Source of the DNA: Candidatus Kurthia intestinigallinarum
GTDB taxonomy: Bacteria; Bacillota; Bacilli; Bacillales_A; Planococcaceae
Length of the DNA stretch: 54,483 nt
Reading direction: 5' to 3'
Assembly (NCBI RefSeq): GCF_003991225.1
Contig: NZ_JTFC01000025.1
Span: 1 to 54,483, forward strand
Made by a program: the position numbers and the translations under genes. Of this stretch, positions 34,664-43,853 are shown in pieces (within the stretch, counting starts at the first letter, position 1; each line of letters begins with the position of its first letter). The notes under the pieces were generated by a model. That model was not told the origin of the DNA, did not search any database, and saw nothing but the letters and a program-made list of their open reading frames with translations.

Positions 34664-34669
34664 AATATA

Positions 34670-34698
34670 TTGACAAACACTATAAATATAACTATTCT
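34670..34698 (+). promoter_or_regulatory. Possible promoter of the OsmC-like gene
   Basis: TTGACA (34670-34675) and TATTCT (34693-34698) are 17 bases apart. A better TATAAT lies at 34702-34707 but has no good -35 at the right distance. Confidence 0.4.
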
Positions 34699-34734
34699 TA
34701 CTATAATACTAGGTATTAGAAAGGGAGTTACAGC

Positions 34735-35184
34735 ATGGCAAAAACAACGGTGAAGGCACAAGCCCATTTACAAGACAATTATCGTGTAGAAGTATCTGCA
34801 CGCTCACACAAATTAATTATCGATGAGCCCGAACGTCTAGGTGGCACAGATGAGGGCCCCAATCCAGTCGAAGTATTACTAGGCGCTTTTGGTGCTTGTC
34901 ATTCGATTGTAGCACGTACATATGCGAAAAAATTTGACATTGATTTACAAGATTTTTGGGTCGAATTAGAAGGGGATTTTGATACGGATGGCTTTTTAGG
35001 GAAATCAGATGTACGTCCAGGCTTCTCTGATATTCGCTATACATTCCATCTTCAAACGACTGCTTCAGATGAACAGGTACAAGCATTTATTGCATATATC
35101 GAGGCGCATTGCCCAATTGGCGATACATTAGCAAACCTTGTAAATGTGTCACTTGCAGGCTATGTTATTGAACAAACGGTTTAA
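34735..35184 (+). CDS. OsmC/Ohr-family protein
   Basis: A 149-residue OsmC-fold protein. The two catalytic cysteines of the family are present: Cys55 (GACHSIV) and Cys126 (EAHCPIGDTL). Such proteins reduce organic hydroperoxides. The sequence fits the YhfA/OsmC side better than classical Ohr. AAAGGGAG precedes the ATG. It follows the molybdate regulator by 71 bases with its own possible promoter, and ends at a clear terminator. Confidence 0.88.
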   Translation: MAKTTVKAQAHLQDNYRVEVSARSHKLIIDEPERLGGTDEGPNPVEVLLGAFGACHSIVARTYAKKFDIDLQDFWVELEGDFDTDGFLGKSDVRPGFSDIRYTFHLQTTASDEQVQAFIAYIEAHCPIGDTLANLVNVSLAGYVIEQTV

Positions 35185-35195
35185 AAAAAGAGACT

Positions 35196-35230
35196 AAAAA
35201 GGAGTCGTGCATTGGCACGATTCCTTTTTT
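35196..35230. terminator. Bidirectional terminator
   Basis: AAAAAGGAGTCGTGC (35196-35210) pairs with GCACGATTCCTTTTT (35215-35229), between convergent genes. Confidence 0.88.
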
Positions 35231-35244
35231 AATGAACGAATAAG

Positions 35245-35889
35245 CTAGTGCTTCGACACATATAAAACGCTACCTCGTTCAAATGTTAGCTGGCGAGAAA
35301 AATGAGGAATGTCGTTCTCAAGCTGTCGCATTTCACGTGATGTCGGCACTGATACCGCTTCATCAGATAAATCATAGCTATTTTGACGACGCCATAATGG
35401 CCATGAGAAGCGGCGGTTTAAAAGTGCATCATTAAACGCTTCTAGCTCAGCCAGCGTCATATGCTGCTCCGTTGCATAGGCGCTATTGAGCACGCGACCA
35501 TCTATTAAAGCCGTCATCCAGTGCAGTGAGGCATTGCGTTCGCGCTCATACCACTTGCGCTTTCGAATGCCTGGCACGATATAAAAGCCGTCATCGTATG
35601 TACCCAGTGCTGTAATCGGTATGATTTTTGCTTCATACAATGGAAATTCAAGTGCATGACTAAGCACACGACTATGCTTATTTAAAAAACTAGCGAGTGC
35701 TTCACATGAGAAAAATTCCCCAAGTAATGTTTCACCGGCTGCACCTTTTTTGCCGTAGCATGTGTCGCGAATAAGAGTGATGACGGCCTCATCAATTTCT
35801 TGTGTGTGGGCATGTAAAGGATGGAGCGCATGGACACCATTTAAAAACGCATAAATGCCGCACGTGCTCCCACGTTGTTCTAAAATCAT
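35245..35889 (-). CDS. Predicted papain-like cysteine peptidase
   Basis: A 214-residue soluble protein with Cys10 in QRGSTCGIYAFLNGV, His123 in SLHWMTALIDGRV and Asn135 in VLNSAY. This is the Cys-His-Asn order and spacing of papain-fold peptidases such as the C39 group. No signal peptide is seen. It is a single gene with no peptide substrate beside it. The fold call rests on motif spacing; it could also be a deamidase or a non-peptidase of the same fold. Confidence 0.55.
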   Translation of the reverse strand: MILEQRGSTCGIYAFLNGVHALHPLHAHTQEIDEAVITLIRDTCYGKKGAAGETLLGEFFSCEALASFLNKHSRVLSHALEFPLYEAKIIPITALGTYDDGFYIVPGIRKRKWYERERNASLHWMTALIDGRVLNSAYATEQHMTLAELEAFNDALLNRRFSWPLWRRQNSYDLSDEAVSVPTSREMRQLENDIPHFSRQLTFERGSVLYVSKH

Positions 35890-35976
35890 GTAAACACTTC
35901 CGTTTCTGTCATATCTATTATAGCAGGTGCAACGTTTTCACGATATAATGGGAAAAATATGAAAAAGAGGTGCTTT

Positions 35977-36504
35977 ATGAAAAAAATCACAACTATACTT
36001 GCGATGACGCTATTACTTGCTGCCTGTGGCGATAAGCAGACAGAGGATGCGGCGCCACAACCACTTAAATCGACGACAGAAACGCAGTCTAAATCAGCGA
36101 CGTCTAAAAATGTAGTTCAGGAAGAATCAGTCGTGCTGTACAATCATTTCTCTGAGACAGATGACCATGTGTCAAAAGGAGAGTCAGTGCCCTATGTATA
36201 TAAACGCGATGGCTCACTCACACAATTTTTACTGAAAAACTTAGAATACAATCAATATGTAAAAGCGTATAGTGTCTCTAAAAATGAAAAAGTAGTCATG
36301 CTGAATTTTAAAGCATCCGTTATGAAAACATCGTTATTCCAAGGCTCTACAGGAGCAACTCAAACACGTGAGGCCATTGGCAAAACCTTTTTTGCGAATA
36401 TGCCGAAGCTAAAAACATTAAAATTCCGCTTGAACGGAAAGCAAGAGGAATGGGATCATATGAATTTTACAGATTATTCACGTAAGGATTTTAAATTGAA
36501 TTAA
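35977..36504 (+). CDS. Lipoprotein of unknown function (GerMN-like pattern)
   Basis: A 175-residue lipoprotein with lipobox LLAAC (Cys17) and a Thr/Ser-rich linker to about residue 45. The remaining domain contains VVMLNFKASVMKTSLFQGST and a later TLKFRLNGKQEEW, resembling the GerMN fold seen in GerM and sporulation lipoproteins. ATG at 35977 is used because AAAGAGGTG lies between it and the upstream ATG at 35959. It is anchored outside the plasma membrane. The role is unknown. Confidence 0.65.
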   Translation: MKKITTILAMTLLLAACGDKQTEDAAPQPLKSTTETQSKSATSKNVVQEESVVLYNHFSETDDHVSKGESVPYVYKRDGSLTQFLLKNLEYNQYVKAYSVSKNEKVVMLNFKASVMKTSLFQGSTGATQTREAIGKTFFANMPKLKTLKFRLNGKQEEWDHMNFTDYSRKDFKLN

Positions 36505-36598
36505 TTGTGACAAGTTCATTAGAATTGTTGAATTTCTGTAAAAATTATCCTTATTTTGATGCGCTATAATGAAAAAAATGGCGTTAGGGGTTGGAAAT

Positions 36599-37219
36599 AT
36601 GGCAATTGGTTACTTTTTTCTTGGTGATACAGGCTTTCATGTAGCGCAGCATTTAGCGCAGAAATTACCGAATATGCAGTTTATTTCACTGCATAAAACG
36701 AGCTATATGGCGCAAAACTATCGTGCATTATTAGCGTTAGAGGAGACGGAGCAATGTCATCATCCGTATGATAATATTCCAGATTATATCGAATGCTTAT
36801 GCGGAAAAATGTTATTTTGCACTGCGCCAGAGAGGCAGTTTGGCTCACTTGACGCGGCTCACTGCACGGAGCGTATTGCCGCCTATGCAGATTTAATAAT
36901 GCGCATGATGGCACCATATGACCGCATCGTTCTAATTATGCGTCCGGGTCAGGCAAGTGGGGAGCTTTGTGCGGATTATTGCGTGATATTGGCTAAAAGG
37001 CTTCATAAGTCCGTGCATATGATAACAACGCGTGGATTATTATTTGAAAAACAAATGAAGCGACTTGCAGCTATACATTTACGACAATTAAGGCGTCTAG
37101 ATGTGCCGATTCATGTCATTGAAGTACCAATCCACAAGCCACGCATCCTTGATACATATACCGATTTATATGCTGCCATGGCACGACAGGTAGTAACCAT
37201 TGATTATGAAAAGGTGTAA
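36599..37219 (+). CDS. Protein of unknown function
   Basis: A protein of about 206 residues. The N-terminal half contains GDTGFHVAQHLAQKLPNMQF; the middle has an IVLIMRPGQASGELCADYC strand-loop-helix that looks nucleotide-fold-like; several Cys and His residues are spread through it. I cannot name a family. ATG at 36569 is part of a TATAAT (36565-36570) that looks like the promoter -10 element. The later in-frame ATG at 36599, after TTAGGGGTTGG, is therefore more likely the start. Confidence 0.55.
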   Translation: MAIGYFFLGDTGFHVAQHLAQKLPNMQFISLHKTSYMAQNYRALLALEETEQCHHPYDNIPDYIECLCGKMLFCTAPERQFGSLDAAHCTERIAAYADLIMRMMAPYDRIVLIMRPGQASGELCADYCVILAKRLHKSVHMITTRGLLFEKQMKRLAAIHLRQLRRLDVPIHVIEVPIHKPRILDTYTDLYAAMARQVVTIDYEKV

Positions 37220-37299
37220 AATGTGTCAGATTTTTCATTTTTATATGTCCTAAAACCGGGTAGAGAATAACTAACACGGAAGAGAGGATGCGATAGGAA

Positions 37300-37953
37300 A
37301 TGAAAAAATGGCAACTACTTGGTACGGCGAGTGTATTAGCGCTAACGTTAGCAGCATGTGGGAATGATGATAAATCGACTTCAGATGGTGATAATACAGC
37401 GGTAGAATCTCCCGATAAAGAGAATACATCTTCAACTAATTCAAATAATGACAGCAATGATAATGACGATAACAATGATGATAATTCATCTACTGTCGTT
37501 GATAAACGTGCAGTAAAGGATGCACCATTAGCACTAGACGAGGCATTAACTACATTTGATGAAACGTACAAAGGTGCTAAAATTTCATCTATTGAACTAG
37601 ATGAAAGTAACCGTCAATTTACGTATGATATTGAAGGTTTTGATGATAAGAAAGAATATAGCGTAGAAATTGGCGAAGATAATAATGTTATTGAAAAGAA
37701 CGAAGAAAATCGTGATAAGGGTGATGATTATCAGGAGCTAATGCGCGATGAGTATATCACACCTGAAGAAGCAATTGATAATGCAAGTAAGGTATCAGAA
37801 GTGGGCGATTTAGCGGCAACAAGCTGGTCACTTGATTATGATGACGATGAAAAGGCTACCGTATATCAAGTGAAATTTGAAAATACAAAAGACGAAGTAG
37901 AAGTAACACTCGATGCGAAAACGGGTGATCAACTAAACGTAGAAAAAGACTAA
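37300..37953 (+). CDS. PepSY-domain lipoprotein
   Basis: A 217-residue lipoprotein with lipobox LAAC (Cys20), an Asn/Asp/Ser-rich low-complexity linker (about residues 24-65), and two PepSY-type repeats. The first is at about residues 72-130 (ALTTFDETYKGAKISSIELD), the second at about 147-215 (TPEEAIDNASKV to DAKTGDQLNVE). PepSY lipoproteins are thought to bind or inhibit proteases near the cell wall. GAGAGGATG lies 14-20 bases before the ATG. It is followed directly by repeat copy 2. Confidence 0.8.
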   Translation: MKKWQLLGTASVLALTLAACGNDDKSTSDGDNTAVESPDKENTSSTNSNNDSNDNDDNNDDNSSTVVDKRAVKDAPLALDEALTTFDETYKGAKISSIELDESNRQFTYDIEGFDDKKEYSVEIGEDNNVIEKNEENRDKGDDYQELMRDEYITPEEAIDNASKVSEVGDLAATSWSLDYDDDEKATVYQVKFENTKDEVEVTLDAKTGDQLNVEKD

Positions 37954-37986
37954 AAACGAGACGGAGCTCTTTATTTCTACAACCTT

Positions 37987-38130
37987 AAAAAAAGAGGCTG
38001 GGACAAAACACGTCATTTTCCTTTTTTAGTCTTCACAACGAAAAACCGGAACCGCGTGGTAGCGCGGTTCCGGTTTTTGTTATGCTCATAGGAGTGGTTG
38101 TTTTTTCACGTATGTCAAAGCCTCTTTTTT
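37987..38130. repeat. Nested palindromic repeat, copy 2
   Basis: About 144 bp collinear with copy 1 at 32070. The inner stem is perfect here: AAAAACCGGAACCGCG pairs with CGCGGTTCCGGTTTTT over 16 bp. The outer ends AAAGAGGCT / AGCCTCTTT are kept. It lies between the convergent PepSY and membrane-protein genes. Confidence 0.75.
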
Positions 38131-38136
38131 CGATGC

Positions 38137-38418
38137 TTACATACTTGTGATAAACATGGCTATTACATAAAGAATAACCAATAAGCCGCCGACAATCATG
38201 ATTGAAAAGGCTAAATAATCTACCGCTCGAGACATTCCTTTTTTCAGTGCTACTATAAAGCCTACCATGAGTCCAAGAAATCCGGCGACGAGCCAGACGA
38301 TACTCGCGATACTTTCAGGGAAGCGGCTTAAAAGACCAGTGAGATAAAAAAGAACAACAATCATTTGGATAAAAATAATTGTAAGACAGCTATAGAGCCA
38401 TCGCTTTGTATTGTTCAT
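38137..38418 (-). CDS. Small membrane protein
   Basis: A 93-residue protein with three predicted membrane helices (about 8-28, 36-58 and 70-91) and a charged loop KKGMSRAVDY. I do not recognise the family. Two ATG codons are adjacent (38421 and 38418); the second is seven bases from AAGGAG and is preferred. It is a single gene ending next to repeat copy 2. Confidence 0.6.
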   Translation of the reverse strand: MNNTKRWLYSCLTIIFIQMIVVLFYLTGLLSRFPESIASIVWLVAGFLGLMVGFIVALKKGMSRAVDYLAFSIMIVGGLLVILYVIAMFITSM

Positions 38419-38551
38419 CATAACACTCCTTATTGTAGATAGAACGTTTTCTGGAAGGAAATGGTTTCTTGAGGATTATGCTGAAAAATGCTTCTTTTGG
38501 AAACGAAAAACCTCGAAATAGTCGAAATGAACGAAATTTTCAGAAAAATCA

Positions 38552-38608
38552 TTGAATTCGCGATATATTAATGGTAAAGTTTTTATACGAAATGAAGTAA
38601 ATACTTCA
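38552..38608 (+). promoter_or_regulatory. Promoter and operator of the rpiR-racemase operon
   Basis: TTGAAT (38552-38557), a 17-base gap and TAAAGT (38575-38580) form a plausible promoter. Just downstream TGAAGTAAATACTTCA (38593-38608) is a near-perfect palindrome (arms TGAAGTA/TACTTCA). It lies where a repressor would block transcription. The RpiR protein encoded next is the likely ligand. Confidence 0.6.
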
Positions 38609-38656
38609 AAATAATAAAAAAAGAAGTTGAAACTTTAATTAAGGGGGGCGCTGCCA

Positions 38657-39514
38657 ATGTTTCAAGATTTAATTCAACAGCATTATGAAAAGCTAACGAA
38701 AAGTCAAAAGGTTGTTGCGCACTATGTCTTAGAACATCCGGATGTGATTGCGCTGCACGCAGCCTCCGAGGTAGGCAAGCAGATCGGCGTCAGTGAAACG
38801 ACGATTATTCGCTTTTGCTATCAGCTTGAACTTAGTGGCTATACCGATTTACAAAAGCGTGTGCAAAAGACATTGGTGACAAAAGAGAGCAGTACACTTG
38901 GCACCTATTTAGCAACAAATGCACTACGTGAAGAAGAGCATTTTTCAGCAGCCGTTATGCTACAAGATGTGGAGCGCCTCCAAAAATTCGCTTATCAAAT
39001 TAATGATCAGGACTTCAAGCAAGCATCAAAGAGATTACATGCAGCCCGTCATATTTATATTTTAGGCTTACGTTCATCCTATGCTGCTGCTGAATGGAGC
39101 GCCTTTACACTCAATGTTGTGCGTCAGCAAGTCACACTCCTTCGACCAGAAGCACAGGATGTTATCCATACTATTAGTCAAATGGATGAGCGCGATGTGC
39201 TACTCGTCTTTTCATTCCACCGCTACTATAAGCAAACGATTGATTTGACGAAAATCATTCAAAAACAGGGCGTACATGTTATAGGTATTACTGATTCACC
39301 ACTTGCACCGATTCGTCGATACGTGAATACCATTTTCCCATTCACATCTAGTCGTAAATCAACCATTGATATGATGCCGAGCATTTTATCATTTATGAAT
39401 ACTCTTGTAATTGGGATGACTGCTGAAGATCCAGCAGCTTATGAAAGCTATCAATCTGCATACGATGCCGTTGATAGCAGCAACTTATTTTTAGATGGAG
39501 ATGATGAGTCATGA
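38657..39514 (+). CDS. MurR/RpiR-family regulator
   Basis: A 285-residue regulator. Residues 1-77 form the RpiR helix-turn-helix (TKSQKVVAHYVLEHPDVIAL, then SETTIIRFCYQLELSGY). Residues about 125-260 form a SIS domain that usually binds a sugar phosphate or related ligand. The stop overlaps the next ATG (ATGA), so it is the first gene of the racemase operon and probably controls it, its product or substrate serving as inducer. AAGGGGGG precedes the ATG. Confidence 0.88.
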   Translation: MFQDLIQQHYEKLTKSQKVVAHYVLEHPDVIALHAASEVGKQIGVSETTIIRFCYQLELSGYTDLQKRVQKTLVTKESSTLGTYLATNALREEEHFSAAVMLQDVERLQKFAYQINDQDFKQASKRLHAARHIYILGLRSSYAAAEWSAFTLNVVRQQVTLLRPEAQDVIHTISQMDERDVLLVFSFHRYYKQTIDLTKIIQKQGVHVIGITDSPLAPIRRYVNTIFPFTSSRKSTIDMMPSILSFMNTLVIGMTAEDPAAYESYQSAYDAVDSSNLFLDGDDES

Positions 39515-40650
39515 CAACACAACCGTTATCATCCGAGTTACAACACATTTTTAATTATTTACACGCCAACCCTGAGAAGAGTTGGCATGAATTTGGCACA
39601 ACGCAATATATTGCATCTTATATAAAGGCGATGGGATTAGAACCAATTACCTTCAATGATTTGACCGGACTTTATGTTGATATAGGTAGTGGCTCACCTG
39701 TGGTGGGGCTTCGCACAGACATTGATGCGCTTTGGCAGGAGGTAGATGGTGTGCTACAGGCGAATCATTCATGTGGTCATGATGGTCATATGACGATGGC
39801 GCTTGGCGCGTTAAAGGCGCTTCAAACAAAGCATCAGCCAGAGCATGGCACGATTCGCGTATTATTTCAGCCAGCTGAAGAAAAAGGAACCGGTGCGTTA
39901 GCATTTGTTGAAAAAGGCATCGTCGATACAATCGATTATTTATATGGTGTGCATGTGCGCCCAGTTCAGGAACTTAAAAATGGACAACATAGCCCAGCAC
40001 TTTATCATGGTGCAGCGCGACTCATTACAGGTGTTATCCATGGTGTCGAGGCACATGGCGCACGACCTCATCTTGGAAAAAACGCGATTGAAATTGGTAC
40101 GGATTTAGCGATTGGCTTACGAACGATTCATATTGATCCGATGATTCCGACCTCAATTAAATTAACGTCCTTTCACGCAGGCGGGGATGCAGCGAATGTT
40201 ATTCCCGGTAAAGCGACGTTTAGTATCGACCTCCGCAGTCAAACGAATGAAGGCATTGACGAAGCAATGGCGCAGCTGAAGACGATTATTGAGGGCGTGG
40301 AGCATAAATATCATGCGACAATTCATTATCAAATTGATGCTAATATTGCCGCGGCGGAAGTATCAGAGGAAGCGAAAAGCTTTATGCAACAGGCAATTAT
40401 TGAAACAGTGGGTGCCGAAAATCTAGCACCACCTGTTGTGACACCAGGCGGCGAGGATTTTCACTTTTATACATTGAAACGCCCGCAAATTAAAGCAACA
40501 ATGCTTGGACTTGGTTGTGATTTACAGCCGGGACTACATCATCCGAATATGACATTTAATACGAACCAACTGCAGCAAGGTGTCGAAATTTTAACACGTA
40601 CAGTGCTAAATACCTTTGCGGCGATTCAAAAGGAAGTGTTTGTAAAATGA
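39511..40650 (+). CDS. M20 hydrolase, probable N-succinyl-amino-acid desuccinylase
   Basis: A 379-residue M20 metallohydrolase with NHSCGHDGHM (metal site, about residue 88), QPAEEKGTGA, and GGEDFHFY near the C-terminus. In Geobacillus kaustophilus an M20 enzyme beside the N-succinylamino acid racemase removes succinate from the L-isomer; the same neighbours exist here. The start overlaps rpiR and the end overlaps the GNAT gene, each by ATGA. The substrate is inferred from context. Confidence 0.8.
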   Translation: MTTQPLSSELQHIFNYLHANPEKSWHEFGTTQYIASYIKAMGLEPITFNDLTGLYVDIGSGSPVVGLRTDIDALWQEVDGVLQANHSCGHDGHMTMALGALKALQTKHQPEHGTIRVLFQPAEEKGTGALAFVEKGIVDTIDYLYGVHVRPVQELKNGQHSPALYHGAARLITGVIHGVEAHGARPHLGKNAIEIGTDLAIGLRTIHIDPMIPTSIKLTSFHAGGDAANVIPGKATFSIDLRSQTNEGIDEAMAQLKTIIEGVEHKYHATIHYQIDANIAAAEVSEEAKSFMQQAIIETVGAENLAPPVVTPGGEDFHFYTLKRPQIKATMLGLGCDLQPGLHHPNMTFNTNQLQQGVEILTRTVLNTFAAIQKEVFVK

Positions 40651-41465
40651 TTACCTATAAACCATTAAAAACGATGGAAGAGATGGAGTGTGTCAGTGAA
40701 GTAGAGTCAAAGGTGTGGGGCATGTCACCGATTCCAACACATCAAACTGCCACTGCGATTAAAAATGGCGGCATCGTCATTGGCGCCTATGATGAGCAAA
40801 ATCTAATTGGCTTTAGTTATGGGTTTGCAGGTTTTAATAATCAAAAAGCGTCGTTATGCTCCCATATGCTTGGTATTTTACCAGATTATCGTTCGGGTGG
40901 TATCGGCGAAAAACTTAAATTAAAGCAAAAAGAAGAGGCGTTAAAAATAGGCTATGATTTAATGACATGGACATATGATCCACTTCAAACACGGAATGCA
41001 TACTTGAATTTAAGTAAACTACATGGCGTCTGTAACACGTATATTCGAGATTGCTACGGCAAAATGTCGGATGAGTTAAATGACGGCTTGCCATCAGATC
41101 GTTTCCAAATCGATTGGTGGATTGCTAGTGATTATGTTAATAATTTTAGCCGGATCTTTTACAAGAATCCTCAATTACTCGATACATGGCATATCAATAA
41201 CGAAGGCTTACCCGTGTTAGATGGTCATTTTAACACCGCACAAATCCTTTCGGAGCCGGCTTATTATGTACCTGTACCGAATAATATTGGTGAATTAAAA
41301 GCGGAAAATCTTGATCTTGCACTAGATTGGCGCTACAAAACACGCGCGATGTTTGAAGAAGCTTTTGCACAAGGCTATGCGGCCATTGAGCTACATAAAA
41401 CGTCGGATGCAGCCGTTTACTATTATTTACTCGTTCAAAAAAATACGTTAAAAATACCACAATAA
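40647..41465 (+). CDS. GNAT acyltransferase, probable D-amino-acid N-succinyltransferase
   Basis: A 272-residue GNAT-type protein of the COG3375 group. The CoA loop is [20 protein letters not shown], followed by [17 protein letters not shown], which is conserved in this group. Homologues beside N-succinylamino acid racemases transfer succinyl groups from succinyl-CoA to D-amino acids. It overlaps the M20 gene by four bases and is followed 13 bases later by the racemase. The acyl donor is inferred. Confidence 0.8.
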   Translation: MITYKPLKTMEEMECVSEVESKVWGMSPIPTHQTATAIKNGGIVIGAYDEQNLIGFSYGFAGFNNQKASLCSHMLGILPDYRSGGIGEKLKLKQKEEALKIGYDLMTWTYDPLQTRNAYLNLSKLHGVCNTYIRDCYGKMSDELNDGLPSDRFQIDWWIASDYVNNFSRIFYKNPQLLDTWHINNEGLPVLDGHFNTAQILSEPAYYVPVPNNIGELKAENLDLALDWRYKTRAMFEEAFAQGYAAIELHKTSDAAVYYYLLVQKNTLKIPQ

Positions 41466-41478
41466 AGGGGCAAATACG

Positions 41479-42609
41479 ATGAGAATTGAACAAATTACTG
41501 TACGCAAATTACGCATGAACTTAAAAGGACCTTTCACAACGAGCTTTGGGACATTCAGAGAAAAAATCTTTTTATTAGTAGAAGTAAAAGACGAGCTTGG
41601 TAACACGGGCTGGGGTGAATCGGTCGCATTTGATGCACCTTGGTATAACGAGGAAACGTATAAAACGAACTGGATTATTTTAGAGGACTTCTTAATTCCA
41701 TTACTTGAAGGGAAAGAAATTGAGCATCCAAGTGAGGTTAATGATATCTTCGAGCCGATTCGTAAAAACAATATGGCAAAGGCAATGGTTGAAGGAGCAA
41801 TTTGGGATTTATATGCAAAACGCACAAATCAACCACTTTGGAAGGCACTTGGTGGCACCCGCGAAAAAATCGAGGTCGGTATTTCAATCGGCATTCAACC
41901 AGATATTGAAACATTAATGTCGTTTATTGATACCTACGTAGCGGAAGGCTATAAACGTATTAAAGTGAAAATCAAGCCGGGCTGGGATGTAGAGGTGATT
42001 CGTGCAATTCGTGCAAAATATCCAGACTTACCACTGATGGCAGATGCCAATTCTTGCTACCGCTTAGAAGACATCGACATGTTAAAAGAACTGGACGATT
42101 TTAACTTAATGATGATTGAGCAACCACTTGCATCAGATGATATTATCGACCATGCGCATATCCAAAAAGTATTAAAAACACCGATTTGCTTAGATGAATC
42201 GATTCATTCACTTGAGGATGCGCGTAAAGCGGTTGAGTTAGGTAGCTGTAAAATTATTAACATTAAAATTGGCCGCGTTGGTGGTTTAACTGAATCAATT
42301 AAAATCCACGATTACTGTAAAGAGCAAGGTCTTGATGTGTGGTGTGGTGGTATGCTAGAGTCTGGTATCGGTCGTGCGCATAATGTTGCCATCACAACCT
42401 TATCAAATTTCACAATGCCAGGGGATACAGCAAGCGCAGACCGCTACTGGGACCAAGACATTACAGAGCCAATTGTCACAGTGGAAAATGGTTATATTAC
42501 TGTTCCCACAGCATCAGGCATTGGTTATGAACCAAATATCTCATTAATGGAAACGTTCACTGAAGAGAAAAAAGTATACAATTTACGCACCCTTAACACT
42601 GTTCAATAA
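41479..42609 (+). CDS. N-succinylamino acid racemase / o-succinylbenzoate synthase family
   Basis: A 376-residue enolase-superfamily enzyme of the MenC/NSAR branch. Catalytic residues are visible: KVK at 162-164, metal ligands Asp189 (DANSC), Glu214 (IEQPL) and Asp239 (LDES), and Lys263 (IKIG). This matches the NSAR numbering very closely. No menaquinone genes lie nearby, while an M20 hydrolase and a succinyltransferase-type GNAT do. I therefore favour racemase over synthase as the biological role. AAAGGGG precedes the ATG. Confidence 0.87.
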   Translation: MRIEQITVRKLRMNLKGPFTTSFGTFREKIFLLVEVKDELGNTGWGESVAFDAPWYNEETYKTNWIILEDFLIPLLEGKEIEHPSEVNDIFEPIRKNNMAKAMVEGAIWDLYAKRTNQPLWKALGGTREKIEVGISIGIQPDIETLMSFIDTYVAEGYKRIKVKIKPGWDVEVIRAIRAKYPDLPLMADANSCYRLEDIDMLKELDDFNLMMIEQPLASDDIIDHAHIQKVLKTPICLDESIHSLEDARKAVELGSCKIINIKIGRVGGLTESIKIHDYCKEQGLDVWCGGMLESGIGRAHNVAITTLSNFTMPGDTASADRYWDQDITEPIVTVENGYITVPTASGIGYEPNISLMETFTEEKKVYNLRTLNTVQ

Positions 42610-42638
42610 TAAGAGAGCCGGTGAAGCCGGTTTTCTTT
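42610..42638 (+). terminator. Weak terminator after the racemase
   Basis: AAGAGAGCCGG pairs with CCGGTTTTCTT using two G-T pairs, and T-rich sequence follows. The YkvI gene downstream may still be reached by read-through. Confidence 0.6.
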
Positions 42639-42680
42639 ATGTAATAAATTTTCAAAATATTCAAAAAAGAGGTGTTTCAA

Positions 42681-43766
42681 ATGAAGAAGAGTATTGAAAT
42701 GGCAGGGGCGTTTATTGGCGTTATTGTTGGCGCGGGCTTTGCATCGGGGCAGGAGATTTTACAGTTCTTTACGAGCTTTGGCTGGTGGGGCATTATTGGT
42801 GGGGTTATCGCGGCAGTGCTGTTTGCCTTTTTAGGAATGAATTTAACGACACTAGGAAGCCGCTTAAATGCGACATCCCATAAAGAAGTAATTTATAAAA
42901 TTTGCGGCCGCTATGTCGGCGCTGTTGTCGATTTTATTATTACATTCTTCCTATTTGGTGTAGCAGTTGTCATGCTAGCAGGAGCGGGTTCGATTTTTGA
43001 AAATCAATTTAATGTACCAGCTGTATATGGTAGTTTATTTATGCTAGTCATTACAATTTTAACGTTGACATTTGATATTAATAAAATCATTGGAATTATT
43101 AGTGCGATTACACCATTCTTACTGTTATTAGTGCTAATTATTGCCGGCTATGCCGTATTTACAACGGATTTATCCGCTGCACAAATGAACACACTTGCGC
43201 AGAATCAAAGTGGATCGGCACCAAACTGGATTGTCGGCGCAGCACTTTATGTATCGTATAATTTAGCGGCAGGTGCTTCGATGCTTGCGGTAATGGGTGG
43301 TACACAAAAGAACGTGAAAATCGCAAAATTTGGTGGGATTTTCGGTGGTCTAGGCTTAGGCGTACTTATTTTATTAATTAGCATTGCCATGTTAGCAAAA
43401 ATGGATGTTGTTGCTGGTGCAGATATGCCAATGCTATTGCTGGCACAAACCATGCACCCTGTACTTGGTTGGTTAATGGCCATTGCGCTACTTGGTATGA
43501 TTTACAATACAGCAGTAGGCATGCTATTTGCCTTCTCTGCACGTATTGTTCCTTCAACGAGTAAGCATTTTAAATGGTTTGTATGGATTGTTGGCGCCGT
43601 TGCTTTCGGTGTAAGCTTCATAGGATTTATTCAATTAGTTAGTACGGTGTACCCAACAATGGGCTACTTAGGCTTCATTTTAATTGTCGCAATCGTTATT
43701 GCGTGGTTTAAATATGCTGGTGCAAAACCAAAACAGCCAGAGCCCGTTGCCATTGTCGAAGAATAA
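42681..43766 (+). CDS. YkvI-family membrane transporter
   Basis: A 361-residue membrane protein with ten or more helices. It begins MKKSIEMAGAFIGVIVGAGF, typical of the YkvI/branched-chain-transporter-like family with an unwound GxGFASGQE in helix 1. The fold group takes up amino acids and similar solutes. ATG at 42681 is preferred, with AAAGAGGTG upstream; the GTG at 42672 lies on it. Its place after the racemase operon suggests uptake of an amino acid or N-acyl amino acid used by it. Confidence 0.78.
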   Translation: MKKSIEMAGAFIGVIVGAGFASGQEILQFFTSFGWWGIIGGVIAAVLFAFLGMNLTTLGSRLNATSHKEVIYKICGRYVGAVVDFIITFFLFGVAVVMLAGAGSIFENQFNVPAVYGSLFMLVITILTLTFDINKIIGIISAITPFLLLLVLIIAGYAVFTTDLSAAQMNTLAQNQSGSAPNWIVGAALYVSYNLAAGASMLAVMGGTQKNVKIAKFGGIFGGLGLGVLILLISIAMLAKMDVVAGADMPMLLLAQTMHPVLGWLMAIALLGMIYNTAVGMLFAFSARIVPSTSKHFKWFVWIVGAVAFGVSFIGFIQLVSTVYPTMGYLGFILIVAIVIAWFKYAGAKPKQPEPVAIVEE

Positions 43767-43767
43767 T

Positions 43768-43807
43768 AAAAATGCGGAATCACAGCAAAATGTGATTCCG
43801 CATTTTT
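43768..43807 (+). terminator. Terminator after the YkvI gene
   Basis: AAAAATGCGGAATCACA (43768-43784) pairs perfectly with TGTGATTCCGCATTTTT (43791-43807). Confidence 0.93.
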
Positions 43808-43853
43808 TTATAGCAATGAAAAATAGATTTTTGCCTTCCTTACACTTTTTTCT

